A stretch of DNA of 12,530 nucleotides from Phoronis pallida. Taxonomy: Eukaryota > Phoronida > Phoronidae. Below, in pieces: positions 9,001-12,530 of the stretch. The stretch's first letter is position 1, and each line of letters opens with the position of its first letter. The translations under genes and the position numbers were made by a program. Location of the stretch: the NCBI GenBank assembly GCA_028565715.1, contig JAOXYC010186134.1, forward strand, positions 1 to 12,530, given 5' to 3'. The notes beneath the pieces are model-generated. The model was not told the DNA's origin and searched no databases. It saw only the letters and a list, made by a program, of their open reading frames with translations.

Positions 9001-12000
9001 TTTATCTTCTGAAACGTGGACAGACAGGTGTTATTGTTTTAAAGCATTTGTATATGATTCAGAGTATCATTTAGGCTATCATGTACTTAGTCAGTTTTAA
9101 TGGAGGATTTTATAACAACCACTTATAGTGAATTAATCTATTCGTGAAAATTGAATCGTGGGGAAATAAATCGCGAGTAATCAAATCGTGAACATTCCTG
9201 AATCGTTGCAGCCCTACTGGCCATCTTCTATTTTGACCATGTAGTATTGGCCCGAAGAAGCTTCTTTGCATCATAATTTTGAGAATTGAGTTGTGCTGTA
9301 TTTTACAGACAGATGTTGAGACTCTTCAAGTTGGAGAAGATGACATTGAGAACAGTTTGTCTATTAGAGTCAATGTTGAGATGCCCTTTGACATTCGCTC
9401 TCTACAAAGTCCAACACATAAAATACGTTCCAAGGTTTGCCATTTTTGCATCAGTGCATTTCTGACTTAATTATTCTGTATTCAAGGCTTGGAATTGTCC
9501 GCGTTTCTGCGGATTTCCGCGTTTTTCACTAACCCTTTCCGCGGTTTTCGTCTCGCTTTCGTGGTTTTGCCAATTTTCTGAACCGGAAGTTATTGAACGC
9601 TCTTCGGTTTCGGAGGTTGGAAAACAAAGCAACCCAAAAAAATTCACGATTCGCGTTTTCGAGTGGATTTTACAGCAAAATGCAAGTTTCGGAACGATGA
9701 GGGACCGCAAACGGTAAAAATGTGAAAGAAAACTTGAGAATTCACGCTCGTAGACACTAATGTAGGTGTCTAGGATGGGAAAACTTACAGAATCCGGTAA
9801 TTATGCGAGCGATGAAGAGAAACGGTGGACCTCAACAAATTTTTTGGGACGTGTTACCTTTTTTTTTTTTTTTTTTTTTTGCTCGTCAACTTTTTGAGAA
9901 CCATCTCCGCGGTTTTGGTCAGCGGTTTCCGCGTTTCTTGTCAACACAAAATCCTCTCAAAACTTTTCAGTGGTTTTCACTGAGAGCCATTCCAAGCCCT
10001 GTGTATTGCTCATTTGTGGTTTCAAAGTATTGATAGACGAATTTGTGTTTTAATAAATTTAAAGAAACTGAAATTTCGATCAACATTTGCAATTTTTTTA
10101 TTAATGTTTATTTTTTATATTTATCATCTTTGAAGTTAGAAGGCTAATTAGCATTAATAACTAAAATTTATTCATCACCTAATTACGTCATTAACATTTT
10201 TAAGAACAGTCTATTAGCTTTTCATAAATAGATCATCTTACTAATTTCAGCAAACAGCCACCAAAGCTGTAGTTGACTTTGAGAAGAACCAGTCACTAGG
10301 AGATGGGTTTCAGCTGTGTGTGGGTCTAGCTGAAATACATGTACCTAGGATGTGGGTGGAGAAAGACAGCGAGGATTCAGACCACCAGGTACTGGTCACA
10401 CAGAGTGGTTATATATGATGGGAAATTTTAACAAAAAGGCTGCAACACCCAAAGAACTGTGGGACATGACTTGAACTCGATAAAAGTCTATGATGCTAAC
10501 AATATAGGCCTAGGCAGACTCTTAAAAGATTCTCTTTTTGCCTATTTTGTGAACATCATAAACCAAGTCTTGGTTTCACAGATTAGTTGGATTTTTAATC
10601 AATATTGTCCAAAGAAATGGCAACCACTCAGCTACATTATTTTCACCAAAAATCTGCTATATTGTTATTGGCGCGATTTTAATGTATGATTAGCTGTGAA
10701 GATGCAAGGATGTACTTGCGAATATACGCTGGATGCTTTCAATACTATTGAGTTTTTATTCTATTTTATCTGATGACAATGATTGGACAATTACTTGGTG
10801 AGTTACCAACAAGTGCTAATAGAGAGATATTTCACAGATACGAAAATGTGCTCCGCAAAACAAGCAAAGCACAATGTTGCTGTATTTTTAACCAAACATG
10901 TTTAAATGAAGATCTGCTTCCAATCTACACCAATATTAAAAAACACCAAATTTTCAAAGGTCACTGTTTTGGATAATTTAAGTGTTATAAACCAAACATA
11001 TTTTAATACTAGCTTAGGCCTGAATATGTATTGCCTTGATCTTTCATTATTTTGTAATTAATTTATTAATTTTAAATGTCCTCAATTTGGGTTTTTTCAA
11101 TAAATAATTAATAAGTCTATTGAATGGATTGAAAATTGTGCAACCATCTTATAAACACAAATCCCTTTGTGTTAGGCCCACAATAACTTTCTTGAGGTGT
11201 TTCAGGCATGTATGTTGACTTTCTACCCCGAGTTTGAAGCGAGTGAATCAGCCACATTTGAAGCCATATTTGTGCTGGATACTTCCAACTCTATGAAAGG
11301 ACAGGCTCTAAGTGAAGCTAAGAAAGCGATGATGCTTGCTATACAGAAGCTTCCCTCGACATGCATGTTCAATGTTGTGGCTTTTGGAACAAGTTAGTAC
11401 TATCTTGATGAAAAATATTGTTCATTTCTCCTGAATACTTGATAAAAAATATATATTCACTAACTAGGAGAATAACTTAGTTGAGCACAACTTATATGTT
11501 ATGGCAAAATGGTTGCTCGCCAGAGTTCAAATCATAAAATACATTAAGATGTCCTTTCTGGAGCTGACGTAAAGATGTTTAAAAACGATTAGTCCTCTGA
11601 TGAAGAATAAATTTCAAAAGCTAGGGATTTTAATCGTTTTAATATCTTGACCTTAGCTCCTGGGTGGATATTTTAATGTATTTTATGATATGCCTGGCGA
11701 TATACGATCAGATCCTGCCTCCAGAGTGCAGAGTGACCGGAAATCAGTCTTGTGACCAAGGGCATGATTTTTAATATGATATGGATACTATAAAGTAATT
11801 TTCAATCCCATCTCATAATGGTGAGGTAAAAATCTTTTTGCACAAAATTATATTCACTATAATGGATCTTTTTTATGGGAATAAATTCCAAGTTATTGAT
11901 TAATTCTGTTTATAATAAATAGATATTATTTTTTGAATCCTCTGAGGTCAGCAGCATTTGAAAAGTCTGGTAATGAAAGAAAATATATTTGAATGTGATG

Positions 12001-12097
12001 AAATTGTTCCCTAAATGTTCCAGGTTTCGAGGAGTGTTTTGTGTCACCATTGAGAAAAACAAAAGACAACATGAAAGCGGCCTTTGCTTTTATTCAG
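1..12097 (+). CDS. PARP4: PARP4-like (vault PARP) gene, internal part, 17 exons, both ends open
   Basis: PARP4 is the ADP-ribosyltransferase of the cytoplasmic vault particle; it uses NAD+ and binds the major vault protein through a C-terminal tail not reached here. Seventeen exons (1-66, 828-953, 1378-1530, 1809-1949, 2163-2330, 2646-2818, 3177-3302, 4520-4618, 5112-5301, 5677-5833, 6125-6255, 6836-7060, 8400-8564, 9309-9434, 10251-10388, 11206-11392, 12024-12097) join in frame to about 815 codons. Domain order by fragment residue: linker 1-115; helical PARP regulatory domain about 116-275; PARP catalytic domain about 276-440 with His305, Tyr345 and Glu417 as the H-Y-E set; linker; VIT domain about 485-640; then the vWA domain from about 745 with MIDAS Asp753, Ser755 and Ser757. 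The order PARP-VIT-vWA is diagnostic of PARP4 among PARPs. All introns are GT-AG. The call rests on recognised similarity to human PARP4; no search was run. The H-Y-E set suggests an active enzyme, but Ala306 replaces the glycine usual after the catalytic His. Confidence 0.93.
101..268 (+). mobile_element. Possible tRNA-derived SINE, degenerate
   Basis: TGGTGTAATGG at 104-114 fits the pol III A-box of a tRNA head, and GGTTCGAATCC at 136-146 is a perfect B-box. The 32-bp gap between box starts is shorter than in a normal tRNA (about 44), and the T-arm does not pair cleanly. A run of 15 A at 254-268 could be the SINE tail. No clear target duplication was found. It could instead be a decayed tRNA pseudogene or chance. 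Confidence 0.35.
325..350. repeat. 13-bp perfect tandem duplication
   Basis: ATTCTATGAATTA occurs twice back to back (325-337 and 338-350) in intron 1. It is most simply a replication slippage event. Confidence 0.85.
828..953 (+). CDS. PARP4: PARP4 exon 2: linker region
   Basis: The acceptor is TTCTTTTTTAG ending at 827 and the donor GTAATC starts at 954. It encodes 42 codons, residues 23-64, phase 0 at both ends. The segment KTFFSVLELHAS aligns with the human stretch containing AVVVELQCS. It has no named domain. An in-frame ATG near the exon start (834) is internal, because exon 1 joins in frame upstream. Confidence 0.8.
954..1377 (+). other. Intron 2
   Basis: This is a 424-bp AT-rich intron. 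A weak A-box-like (1120-1130) and B-box-like (1185-1195) pair is present but too degenerate to call. The open frame on the minus strand has no recognisable product. Nothing else was seen. Confidence 0.75.
1378..1530 (+). CDS. PARP4: PARP4 exon 3: linker leading into the regulatory domain
   Basis: The acceptor CTTTAG ends at 1377 and the donor GTAAGC starts at 1531. It encodes 51 codons, residues 65-115, phase 0 at both ends. The residues resemble the human segment with paired Tyr and Lys (EYFENYIEELKKQG). The lysine-rich stretch YKKKLTSGYKKAEHLPSF is visible near the middle. Confidence 0.82.
1809..1814 (+). promoter_or_regulatory. NAGNAG tandem splice acceptor at exon 4
   Basis: The intron 4-side sequence TTTTCAGCAG offers two AG acceptors three bases apart (AG at 1807-1808 and 1810-1811). 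Either keeps the frame; use of the second drops one glutamine from a run of three. NAGNAG sites are known to be spliced both ways in many genes. Confidence 0.6.
1809..1949 (+). CDS. PARP4: PARP4 exon 4: start of PARP regulatory (helical) domain
   Basis: The donor GTAAAT starts at 1950. The acceptor is a tandem NAGNAG: the upstream AG gives a start at 1809, the downstream AG a start at 1812, differing by one glutamine. It encodes 47 codons, residues 116-162. The signature LVRHLWAEAVGVLEQTL matches human LVEMIWAEALGHLEHML, the first helices of the PARP regulatory domain. Confidence 0.88.
2163..2330 (+). CDS. PARP4: PARP4 exon 5: PARP regulatory domain
   Basis: The acceptor TTTTGCAG ends at 2162 and the donor GTTTGT starts at 2331. 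It encodes 56 codons, residues 163-218. The motif KAEGILLQLKTCL closely matches human KAEGILLLVKAAL. The exon continues to LARKQDFCQ, equal to human LAKKADLCQ. Phase 0 at both ends. Confidence 0.9.
2331..2645 (+). other. Intron 5
   Basis: This is a 315-bp AT-rich intron between exons 5 and 6. I see no repeat, RNA gene or coding signal in it. Confidence 0.75.
2646..2818 (+). CDS. PARP4: PARP4 exon 6: end of regulatory domain
   Basis: The acceptor TTTTTACAG ends at 2645 and the donor GTAAGG starts at 2819. It encodes residues 219-275 plus two bases of codon 276. The opening LLRDIISVSEATDW and the later KYKSLRCNI match human LIRDMVNVCE and KYRALRCKI. It ends at the boundary between the helical and catalytic domains. 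Confidence 0.9.
2819..3176 (+). other. Intron 6
   Basis: This is a 358-bp AT-rich intron between exons 6 and 7. Open reading continues upstream of exon 7 on the + strand, but the protein match begins only after the acceptor at 3176. Nothing else was seen. Confidence 0.75.
3177..3302 (+). CDS. PARP4: PARP4 exon 7: catalytic domain with catalytic His
   Basis: The acceptor ACATTTCAG ends at 3176 and the donor GTAAGT starts at 3303. It completes codon 276 and carries residues 277-317 plus two bases of codon 318. It encodes LLFHATQVKNMVGILSR, corresponding to human LLHGSPVQNIVGILCR. His305 is the NAD+-binding His of the H-Y-E triad; the next residue is Ala306 instead of the near-universal Gly. 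Confidence 0.92.
3303..4519 (+). other. Intron 7 with a piggyBac-like element
   Basis: This is a 1217-bp intron. Apart from the TTAA-flanked element at 3814-4185, it holds several short hairpins at about 3440-3600 (for example a CCCCTT/AGGGG stem near 3443-3462, and TTGCAGAGAT near 3503 with its complement near 3580). AGTCCCGCG occurs twice (near 3718 and 3780). These may be remains of an older repeat, which I cannot name. Confidence 0.7.
3814..4185. mobile_element. piggyBac-like MITE (TTAA target site)
   Basis: The 372-bp element is flanked by TTAA at 3810-3813 and 4186-4189. Its termini are inverted: CTCTTTCGCTGCCAA on the left against the complement of TTGGCAGTGAAAGAG on the right, one mismatch in 15. 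TTAA target duplication with a C(C/T)CTTT-type end followed by CTGCC fits the piggyBac superfamily as I know it. GACATTGGCAG occurs twice near the right end, a subterminal repeat. The small open frame at 3865-4095 has no recognisable transposase motif, so it is called non-autonomous. Kolobok elements also use TTAA and are the alternative. Confidence 0.65.
4520..4618 (+). CDS. PARP4: PARP4 exon 8: catalytic domain with catalytic Tyr
   Basis: The acceptor ATTTTTCAG ends at 4519 and the donor GTAATA starts at 4619. Residues 318 (split) to 350, plus two bases of codon 351. The motif RTDVGMLGSGIYFTDD matches human RTDVGNLGSGIYFSDS. Tyr345 is the triad Tyr, equivalent to PARP1 Tyr896. Confidence 0.94.
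4619..5111 (+). other. Intron 8 with an inverted-repeat element
   Basis: This is a 493-bp intron. Its first half is largely a 183-bp inverted-repeat element (4710-4892). The remainder to the acceptor at 5111 is plain AT-rich sequence. Confidence 0.7.
4710..4892. mobile_element. Candidate TA-flanked MITE / foldback element
   Basis: GTATGTTCAAATTG at 4715-4728 is the exact reverse complement of CAATTTGAACATAC at 4874-4887. Extending outward gives 19-bp ends with 17 matches, flanked by TA on both sides (4708-4709 and 4893-4894), as expected for Tc1/mariner-type MITEs. The centre also has shorter pairing arms (ATTCTCA near 4799 with TGAGAAT near 4820), so it may fold on itself. There is no coding potential. 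TA flanks are weak evidence in AT-rich DNA. Confidence 0.45.
5112..5301 (+). CDS. PARP4: PARP4 exon 9: catalytic domain core
   Basis: The acceptor TTTACCCCACAG ends at 5111 and the donor GTAAGT starts at 5302. Residues 351 (split) to 414, ending in phase 0. TSVKYSKPS and MMLVSDVALGNCKD match human TSIKYSHPG and LLLICDVALGKCMD; APPEGFDSTHGV matches APPGYDSVHGV. This covers the second NAD+-site strand and the loop before the catalytic Glu. Confidence 0.94.
5302..5676 (+). other. Intron 9 with perfect hairpin
   Basis: This is a 375-bp AT-rich intron containing the 18-bp inverted repeat at 5377-5450 and nothing else I can name. Confidence 0.75.
5377..5450. repeat. Perfect 18-bp inverted repeat, 38-bp loop
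   Basis: GTTGAGAACCAATGTCTT at 5377-5394 is exactly complementary to AAGACATTGGTTCTCAAC at 5433-5450. The right arm with its next bases (TGGTTCTCAACCTTT) resembles the end of Charlie-type hAT transposons (CAGTGGTTCTCAACCTTT). The two ends would point at each other rather than outward, so this is not a simple transposon. It may be abutting element ends or a foldback. Confidence 0.7.
5677..5833 (+). CDS. PARP4: PARP4 exon 10: catalytic Glu strand and following linker
   Basis: The acceptor TTTTTGACAG ends at 5676. Residues 415-466 plus one base of codon 467. DDEFVIYDVRQQSLVYLVEF matches human DDEFVVYKTNQVKMKYIIKF; Glu417 is the triad Glu (PARP1 Glu988). The donor at 5834 (GTTGGT) is weak but is the one that keeps the frame with exon 11. 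A better-looking donor at 5764 would give an immediate stop. The last part is an acidic linker. Confidence 0.88.
6125..6255 (+). CDS. PARP4: PARP4 exon 11: linker and start of VIT domain
   Basis: The acceptor TTGTTCCAG ends at 6124 and the donor GTGAGT starts at 6256. It completes codon 467 and runs to residue 510, phase 0. PVPLKQVYVQAHLKDLAAE matches the first VIT strand, human LVPLEDVHIKGRIIDTVAQ. Confidence 0.9.
6256..6835 (+). other. Intron 11
   Basis: This is a 580-bp AT-rich intron. Open reading extends from exon 11 a little way downstream, and into exon 12 from upstream, without protein similarity. No element or RNA gene was seen. Confidence 0.75.
6836..7060 (+). CDS. PARP4: PARP4 exon 12: VIT domain core
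   Basis: The acceptor CATTTCAG ends at 6835 and the donor GTATGT starts at 7061. It encodes 75 codons, residues 511-585, phase 0. IPIEAKYVFPLDEMAAVCGF and EGHGAYLMDQD are nearly identical to human PARP4 and are the VIT signature. The last nine bases (codons for ETP) and the donor form the first copy of the 56-bp minisatellite in the next intron. The exon end appears two residues longer than the human protein at this point, judged from memory. Confidence 0.95.
7052..8248 (+). repeat. 56-bp minisatellite, 14 copies, first copy spans the exon 12 donor
   Basis: The anchor GTATGTGTTC and its variants recur at 7061, 7110, 7166, 7220, 7285, 7340, 7396, 7452, 7508, 7564, 7620, 7676, 7731 and, after the MITE, 8217. 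Spacing is 56 bp through the middle of the array; removing 430 bp (MITE plus one target copy) from the last gap also gives 56. Each copy has four visible blocks: GAGACACCG, GTATGTGTTCTCAG, AATTCAGTGAACAACC and ATTCATTTGTATTTC. Early copies (49, 56, 54, 65 bp) are the most diverged, later ones the most uniform. The block GAGACTCCG ending exon 12 and the real donor GTATGT are copy 1, so donor-like sites repeat through the intron. Confidence 0.9.
7061..8399 (+). other. Intron 12, mostly minisatellite plus hAT MITE
   Basis: This is a 1339-bp intron, the longest in the window. The 56-bp array fills 7061-8248, interrupted by the 422-bp hAT MITE. The last 150 bp before exon 13 is ordinary intron sequence with the acceptor TTTCTCCAG. 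Confidence 0.85.
7750..8171. mobile_element. hAT-type MITE, 422 bp, with 8-bp target duplication
   Basis: CTGAATTC flanks the element on both sides (7742-7749 and 8172-8179), an exact 8-bp target duplication typical of hAT elements. The ends are perfect 17-bp inverted repeats, TAGGGCTGAAACGGTAC on the left and its complement on the right. Just inside lie clustered GGTAC units (four in tandem, about 7803-7824) with inverted GTACC copies near the right end (about 8091-8160). There is no transposase coding. It sits inside one copy of the 56-bp array; removing element and one target copy restores the repeat. Confidence 0.9.
8400..8564 (+). CDS. PARP4: PARP4 exon 13: VIT domain, second half
   Basis: The acceptor TTTCTCCAG ends at 8399 and the donor GTTAGT starts at 8565. 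It encodes 55 codons, residues 586-640, phase 0. DVFTVSVGNLPPHASVLIKI matches human DVFTVSVGNLPPKAKVLIKI; VAPW closes the segment as in human VAPWQQD. A strong donor-like G/GTGAGT lies inside the exon at 8411/8412. Confidence 0.95.
8783..9216 (+). mobile_element. hAT transposon deletion relic, 434 bp
   Basis: Perfect 16-bp terminal inverted repeats, TAGGGCTGCAACGATT at 8783 and its complement ending at 9216, are flanked by 8-bp target copies ATGGCCAT (8775-8782) and CTGGCCAT (9217-9224), one mismatch. CGATT motifs recur inside both ends. Between them an open frame encodes the C-terminal part of a hAT transposase. Most of the transposase is missing, so this is an internally deleted, non-autonomous copy. 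Confidence 0.88.
8849..9100 (+). pseudogene. hAT transposase C-terminal dimerisation fragment
   Basis: This open segment of about 84 codons contains LSVPATSVASERDFSTSGDM at residues 25-44 followed by VSAQRSSLSSETWTD. This is the hAT dimerisation signature (pattern LxxPATSxxSERxFSxxGxxxxxxRxxLxxE) found at the C-terminus of hAT transposases, where it holds subunits together. The catalytic part upstream is absent, so it cannot transpose DNA. It lies in the host gene's sense orientation within intron 13 and is not a PARP4 exon. Confidence 0.85.
9309..9434 (+). CDS. PARP4: PARP4 exon 14: region between VIT and vWA
   Basis: The acceptor TATTTTACAG ends at 9308 and the donor GTTTGC starts at 9435. 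It encodes 42 codons, residues 641-682, phase 0. SIRVNVEMPFDIRSLQSPTH matches human SLTMSIEMPYVIEFIFSDTH in pattern, the strand-rich stretch that continues the VIT module. Confidence 0.88.
9483..10001. mobile_element. Candidate DNA transposon / MITE, 519 bp
   Basis: CAAGGCTTGGAAT at 9483 matches the complement of ATTCCAAGCCCTG ending at 10001 in 12 of 13 bases. TGTATT directly flanks both ends (9477-9482 and 10002-10007). The interior is GC-richer than the intron and has CCGCG and CCGCGGTTTT motifs clustered near both ends. A run of 22 T lies at 9859-9880. Short open frames have no recognised motif. A hAT relative is possible, but the flank is 6 bp in this register rather than 8, so the family is uncertain. 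Confidence 0.6.
9859..9880. repeat. Poly(T) run, 22 bp
   Basis: Twenty-two consecutive T inside the intron 14 element. It could be the complement of a poly(A) tail from an insertion in the element, or simple slippage. Confidence 0.9.
10251..10388 (+). CDS. PARP4: PARP4 exon 15: strand region before vWA
   Basis: The acceptor CTAATTTCAG ends at 10250 and the donor GTACTG starts at 10389. It encodes 46 codons, residues 683-728, phase 0. LCVGLAEIHVPRMWVEKDSE matches human LHIGLSAAYLPRMWVEKHPE, a stretch specific to PARP4 just before the vWA domain. Confidence 0.93.
10389..11205 (+). other. Intron 15
   Basis: This is an 817-bp AT-rich intron. AACCAAACAT occurs at 10890 and 10990, and AACCAAGTCTTGGTT near 10560 forms a tiny palindrome. 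The open frames at 10459-10689 and 10773-10976 have no recognisable protein features. No element was identified. Confidence 0.75.
11206..11392 (+). CDS. PARP4: PARP4 exon 16: start of vWA domain with MIDAS
   Basis: The acceptor GTGTTTCAG ends at 11205 and the donor GTTAGT starts at 11393. Residues 729-790 plus one base of codon 791. ACMLTFYPEFE matches human ACMLVFQPDLD. FVLDTSNSMKG holds the metal-ion-dependent adhesion motif DxSxS (Asp753, Ser755, Ser757), intact as in human LDCSSSMEG. NVVAFGT matches NIIQFGT. Confidence 0.94.
11393..12023 (+). other. Intron 16 with foldback
   Basis: This is a 631-bp AT-rich intron. The foldback at 11517-11700 is its only recognised structure. Confidence 0.75.
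11517..11700. repeat. 184-bp foldback (long imperfect inverted repeat, MITE-like)
   Basis: The left arm (11517-11590) and right arm (about 11631-11700) are reverse complements over most of their length. Exact shared blocks include TCGCCAG with CTGGCGA at the ends, ATCATAAAATACATTAA with its complement, GGAGCT with AGCTCC, and AACGATTA with TAATCGTT near the centre. The central 40 bp contains CTGATGA (11597-11603). No target duplication is obvious, so the superfamily is unknown. Transcribed as part of the intron it would form a long hairpin. Confidence 0.75.
12024..12097 (+). CDS. PARP4: PARP4 exon 17 (last in window): vWA continuation
   Basis: The acceptor TGTTCCAG ends at 12023 and the donor GTAAAA starts at 12098. 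It completes codon 791 and adds 24 codons to residue 815, phase 0. Human has GYKELFSYPKHITSNTMAAEFI here; the fragment reads SFEECFVSPLRKTKDNMKAA, a fair match. The remaining vWA strands lie beyond the window. Confidence 0.85.
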
Positions 12098-12530
12098 GTA
12101 AAACTTTGTGTTATTTGCTAATACTAGAAGTTAATACCCTAATTATATGATTTTAAAAGGCATGAGCCCTAGCTACACTTTGCCTGCCTCAGTGGCCTAC
12201 CTCCCGCCAGTTTTCGGGGCCGAAGACTGAAACTGGCTCAAGTTGGGAGACGCCCCAGCAGAGGTGATCGGCCTCCACCTCCGTACTCCAGATGTTATCC
12301 ATGCAAAGTGCACCCAGGGGACAGTAGTAGGGAAGCATTGCAACTGTGGTTTTACACCCGGCAGATGCTTCCCTCTGCAAAGCCCACCGGCAAAATCTGC
12401 TTACAACATACTCCAGTCTTTCCTGGACGTCAACGATATATTATTCATTGTCGTTAAAAACATAATATTTGATTTTTCTCCAGCTTATTAATAATAATAA
12501 TTAAAATAATTACTCTTCTTAGTCCTTACT
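12098..12530 (+). other. Intron 17 (5' part) with GC-rich patch
   Basis: The intron runs off the window. About 12165-12430 is clearly GC-richer than its surroundings and carries a GGGAAGCAT / ATGCTTCCC stem (12330-12338 with 12365-12373) and a CCAGTTT / AAACTGG stem near 12208-12237. Open frames on both strands cover it without a recognised protein. It is likely an inserted repeat; I cannot name it. Confidence 0.55.

Larger units (their letters stand above)
8565..9308 (+). other. Intron 13 with hAT relic
   Basis: This is a 744-bp intron. The hAT relic (8783-9216) occupies more than half; the flanks are plain AT-rich sequence. Confidence 0.8.
9435..10250 (+). other. Intron 14 with TIR element
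   Basis: This is an 816-bp intron. The first two thirds is the element at 9483-10001; 10008-10250 is very AT-rich with no feature seen besides the acceptor. Confidence 0.75.

Noticed and set aside
8849-9100. Extra PARP4 exon or separate host gene
   Set aside because: It lies wholly between hAT terminal repeats and matches a transposase dimerisation segment; exons 13 and 14 join in frame without it.
11590-11635. Hammerhead ribozyme in the intron 16 foldback
   Set aside because: CTGATGA and a short stem II are present, but GAAA reads AAAA and no stem III with a UH cleavage site can be placed around them.
12189-12491. Coding gene in the GC-rich patch of intron 17
   Set aside because: Short frames exist on both strands with no recognised domain; higher GC alone lowers stop frequency.

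Overview
The window holds an internal part of one intron-rich eukaryotic gene on the + strand. It encodes a PARP4-type poly(ADP-ribose) polymerase (vault PARP, vPARP). Seventeen exons with GT-AG introns can be joined without a reading-frame break into about 815 codons. The protein runs from the linker before the PARP regulatory domain, through the PARP catalytic domain and the VIT (vault inter-alpha-trypsin) domain, into the first part of a von Willebrand A (vWA) domain. The N-terminal BRCT region, the start codon, the rest of vWA and the C-terminal vault-binding tail lie outside the window. No promoter, start, stop or polyadenylation site of the gene is present. Exon joins were made by eye, guided by my memory of human PARP4; no alignment was run.

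The organism is a metazoan, most likely an invertebrate: introns are short to medium (about 0.2 to 1.3 kb) and AT-rich, and the protein is clearly a PARP4 orthologue but well diverged from human. I cannot name the phylum.

Layout: 1-2330 is the N-terminal linker and the start of the helical regulatory domain (exons 1-5). 2646-5833 covers the rest of the regulatory domain and the PARP catalytic fold (exons 6-10; H-Y-E residues present, with His-Ala replacing the usual His-Gly). 6125-10388 covers the linker and VIT domain (exons 11-15). 11206-12097 is the start of vWA with a complete DxSxS metal-site motif (exons 16-17).

The introns hold the unusual material. Intron 12 carries a 56-bp minisatellite of 14 copies. 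Its first copy contains the real exon 12 splice donor, so donor-like sites recur every 56 bp. A hAT-type MITE with a perfect 8-bp target duplication has inserted into this array. Intron 13 carries a second hAT relic that still encodes a transposase dimerisation segment. Further candidates are a TTAA-flanked piggyBac-like MITE (intron 7), a TA-flanked inverted-repeat element (intron 8), an 18-bp perfect hairpin (intron 9), a TIR element with a 22-T run (intron 14), a 184-bp foldback (intron 16), a possible tRNA-derived SINE (intron 1) and a GC-rich structured patch (intron 17). I found no second host gene on either strand.
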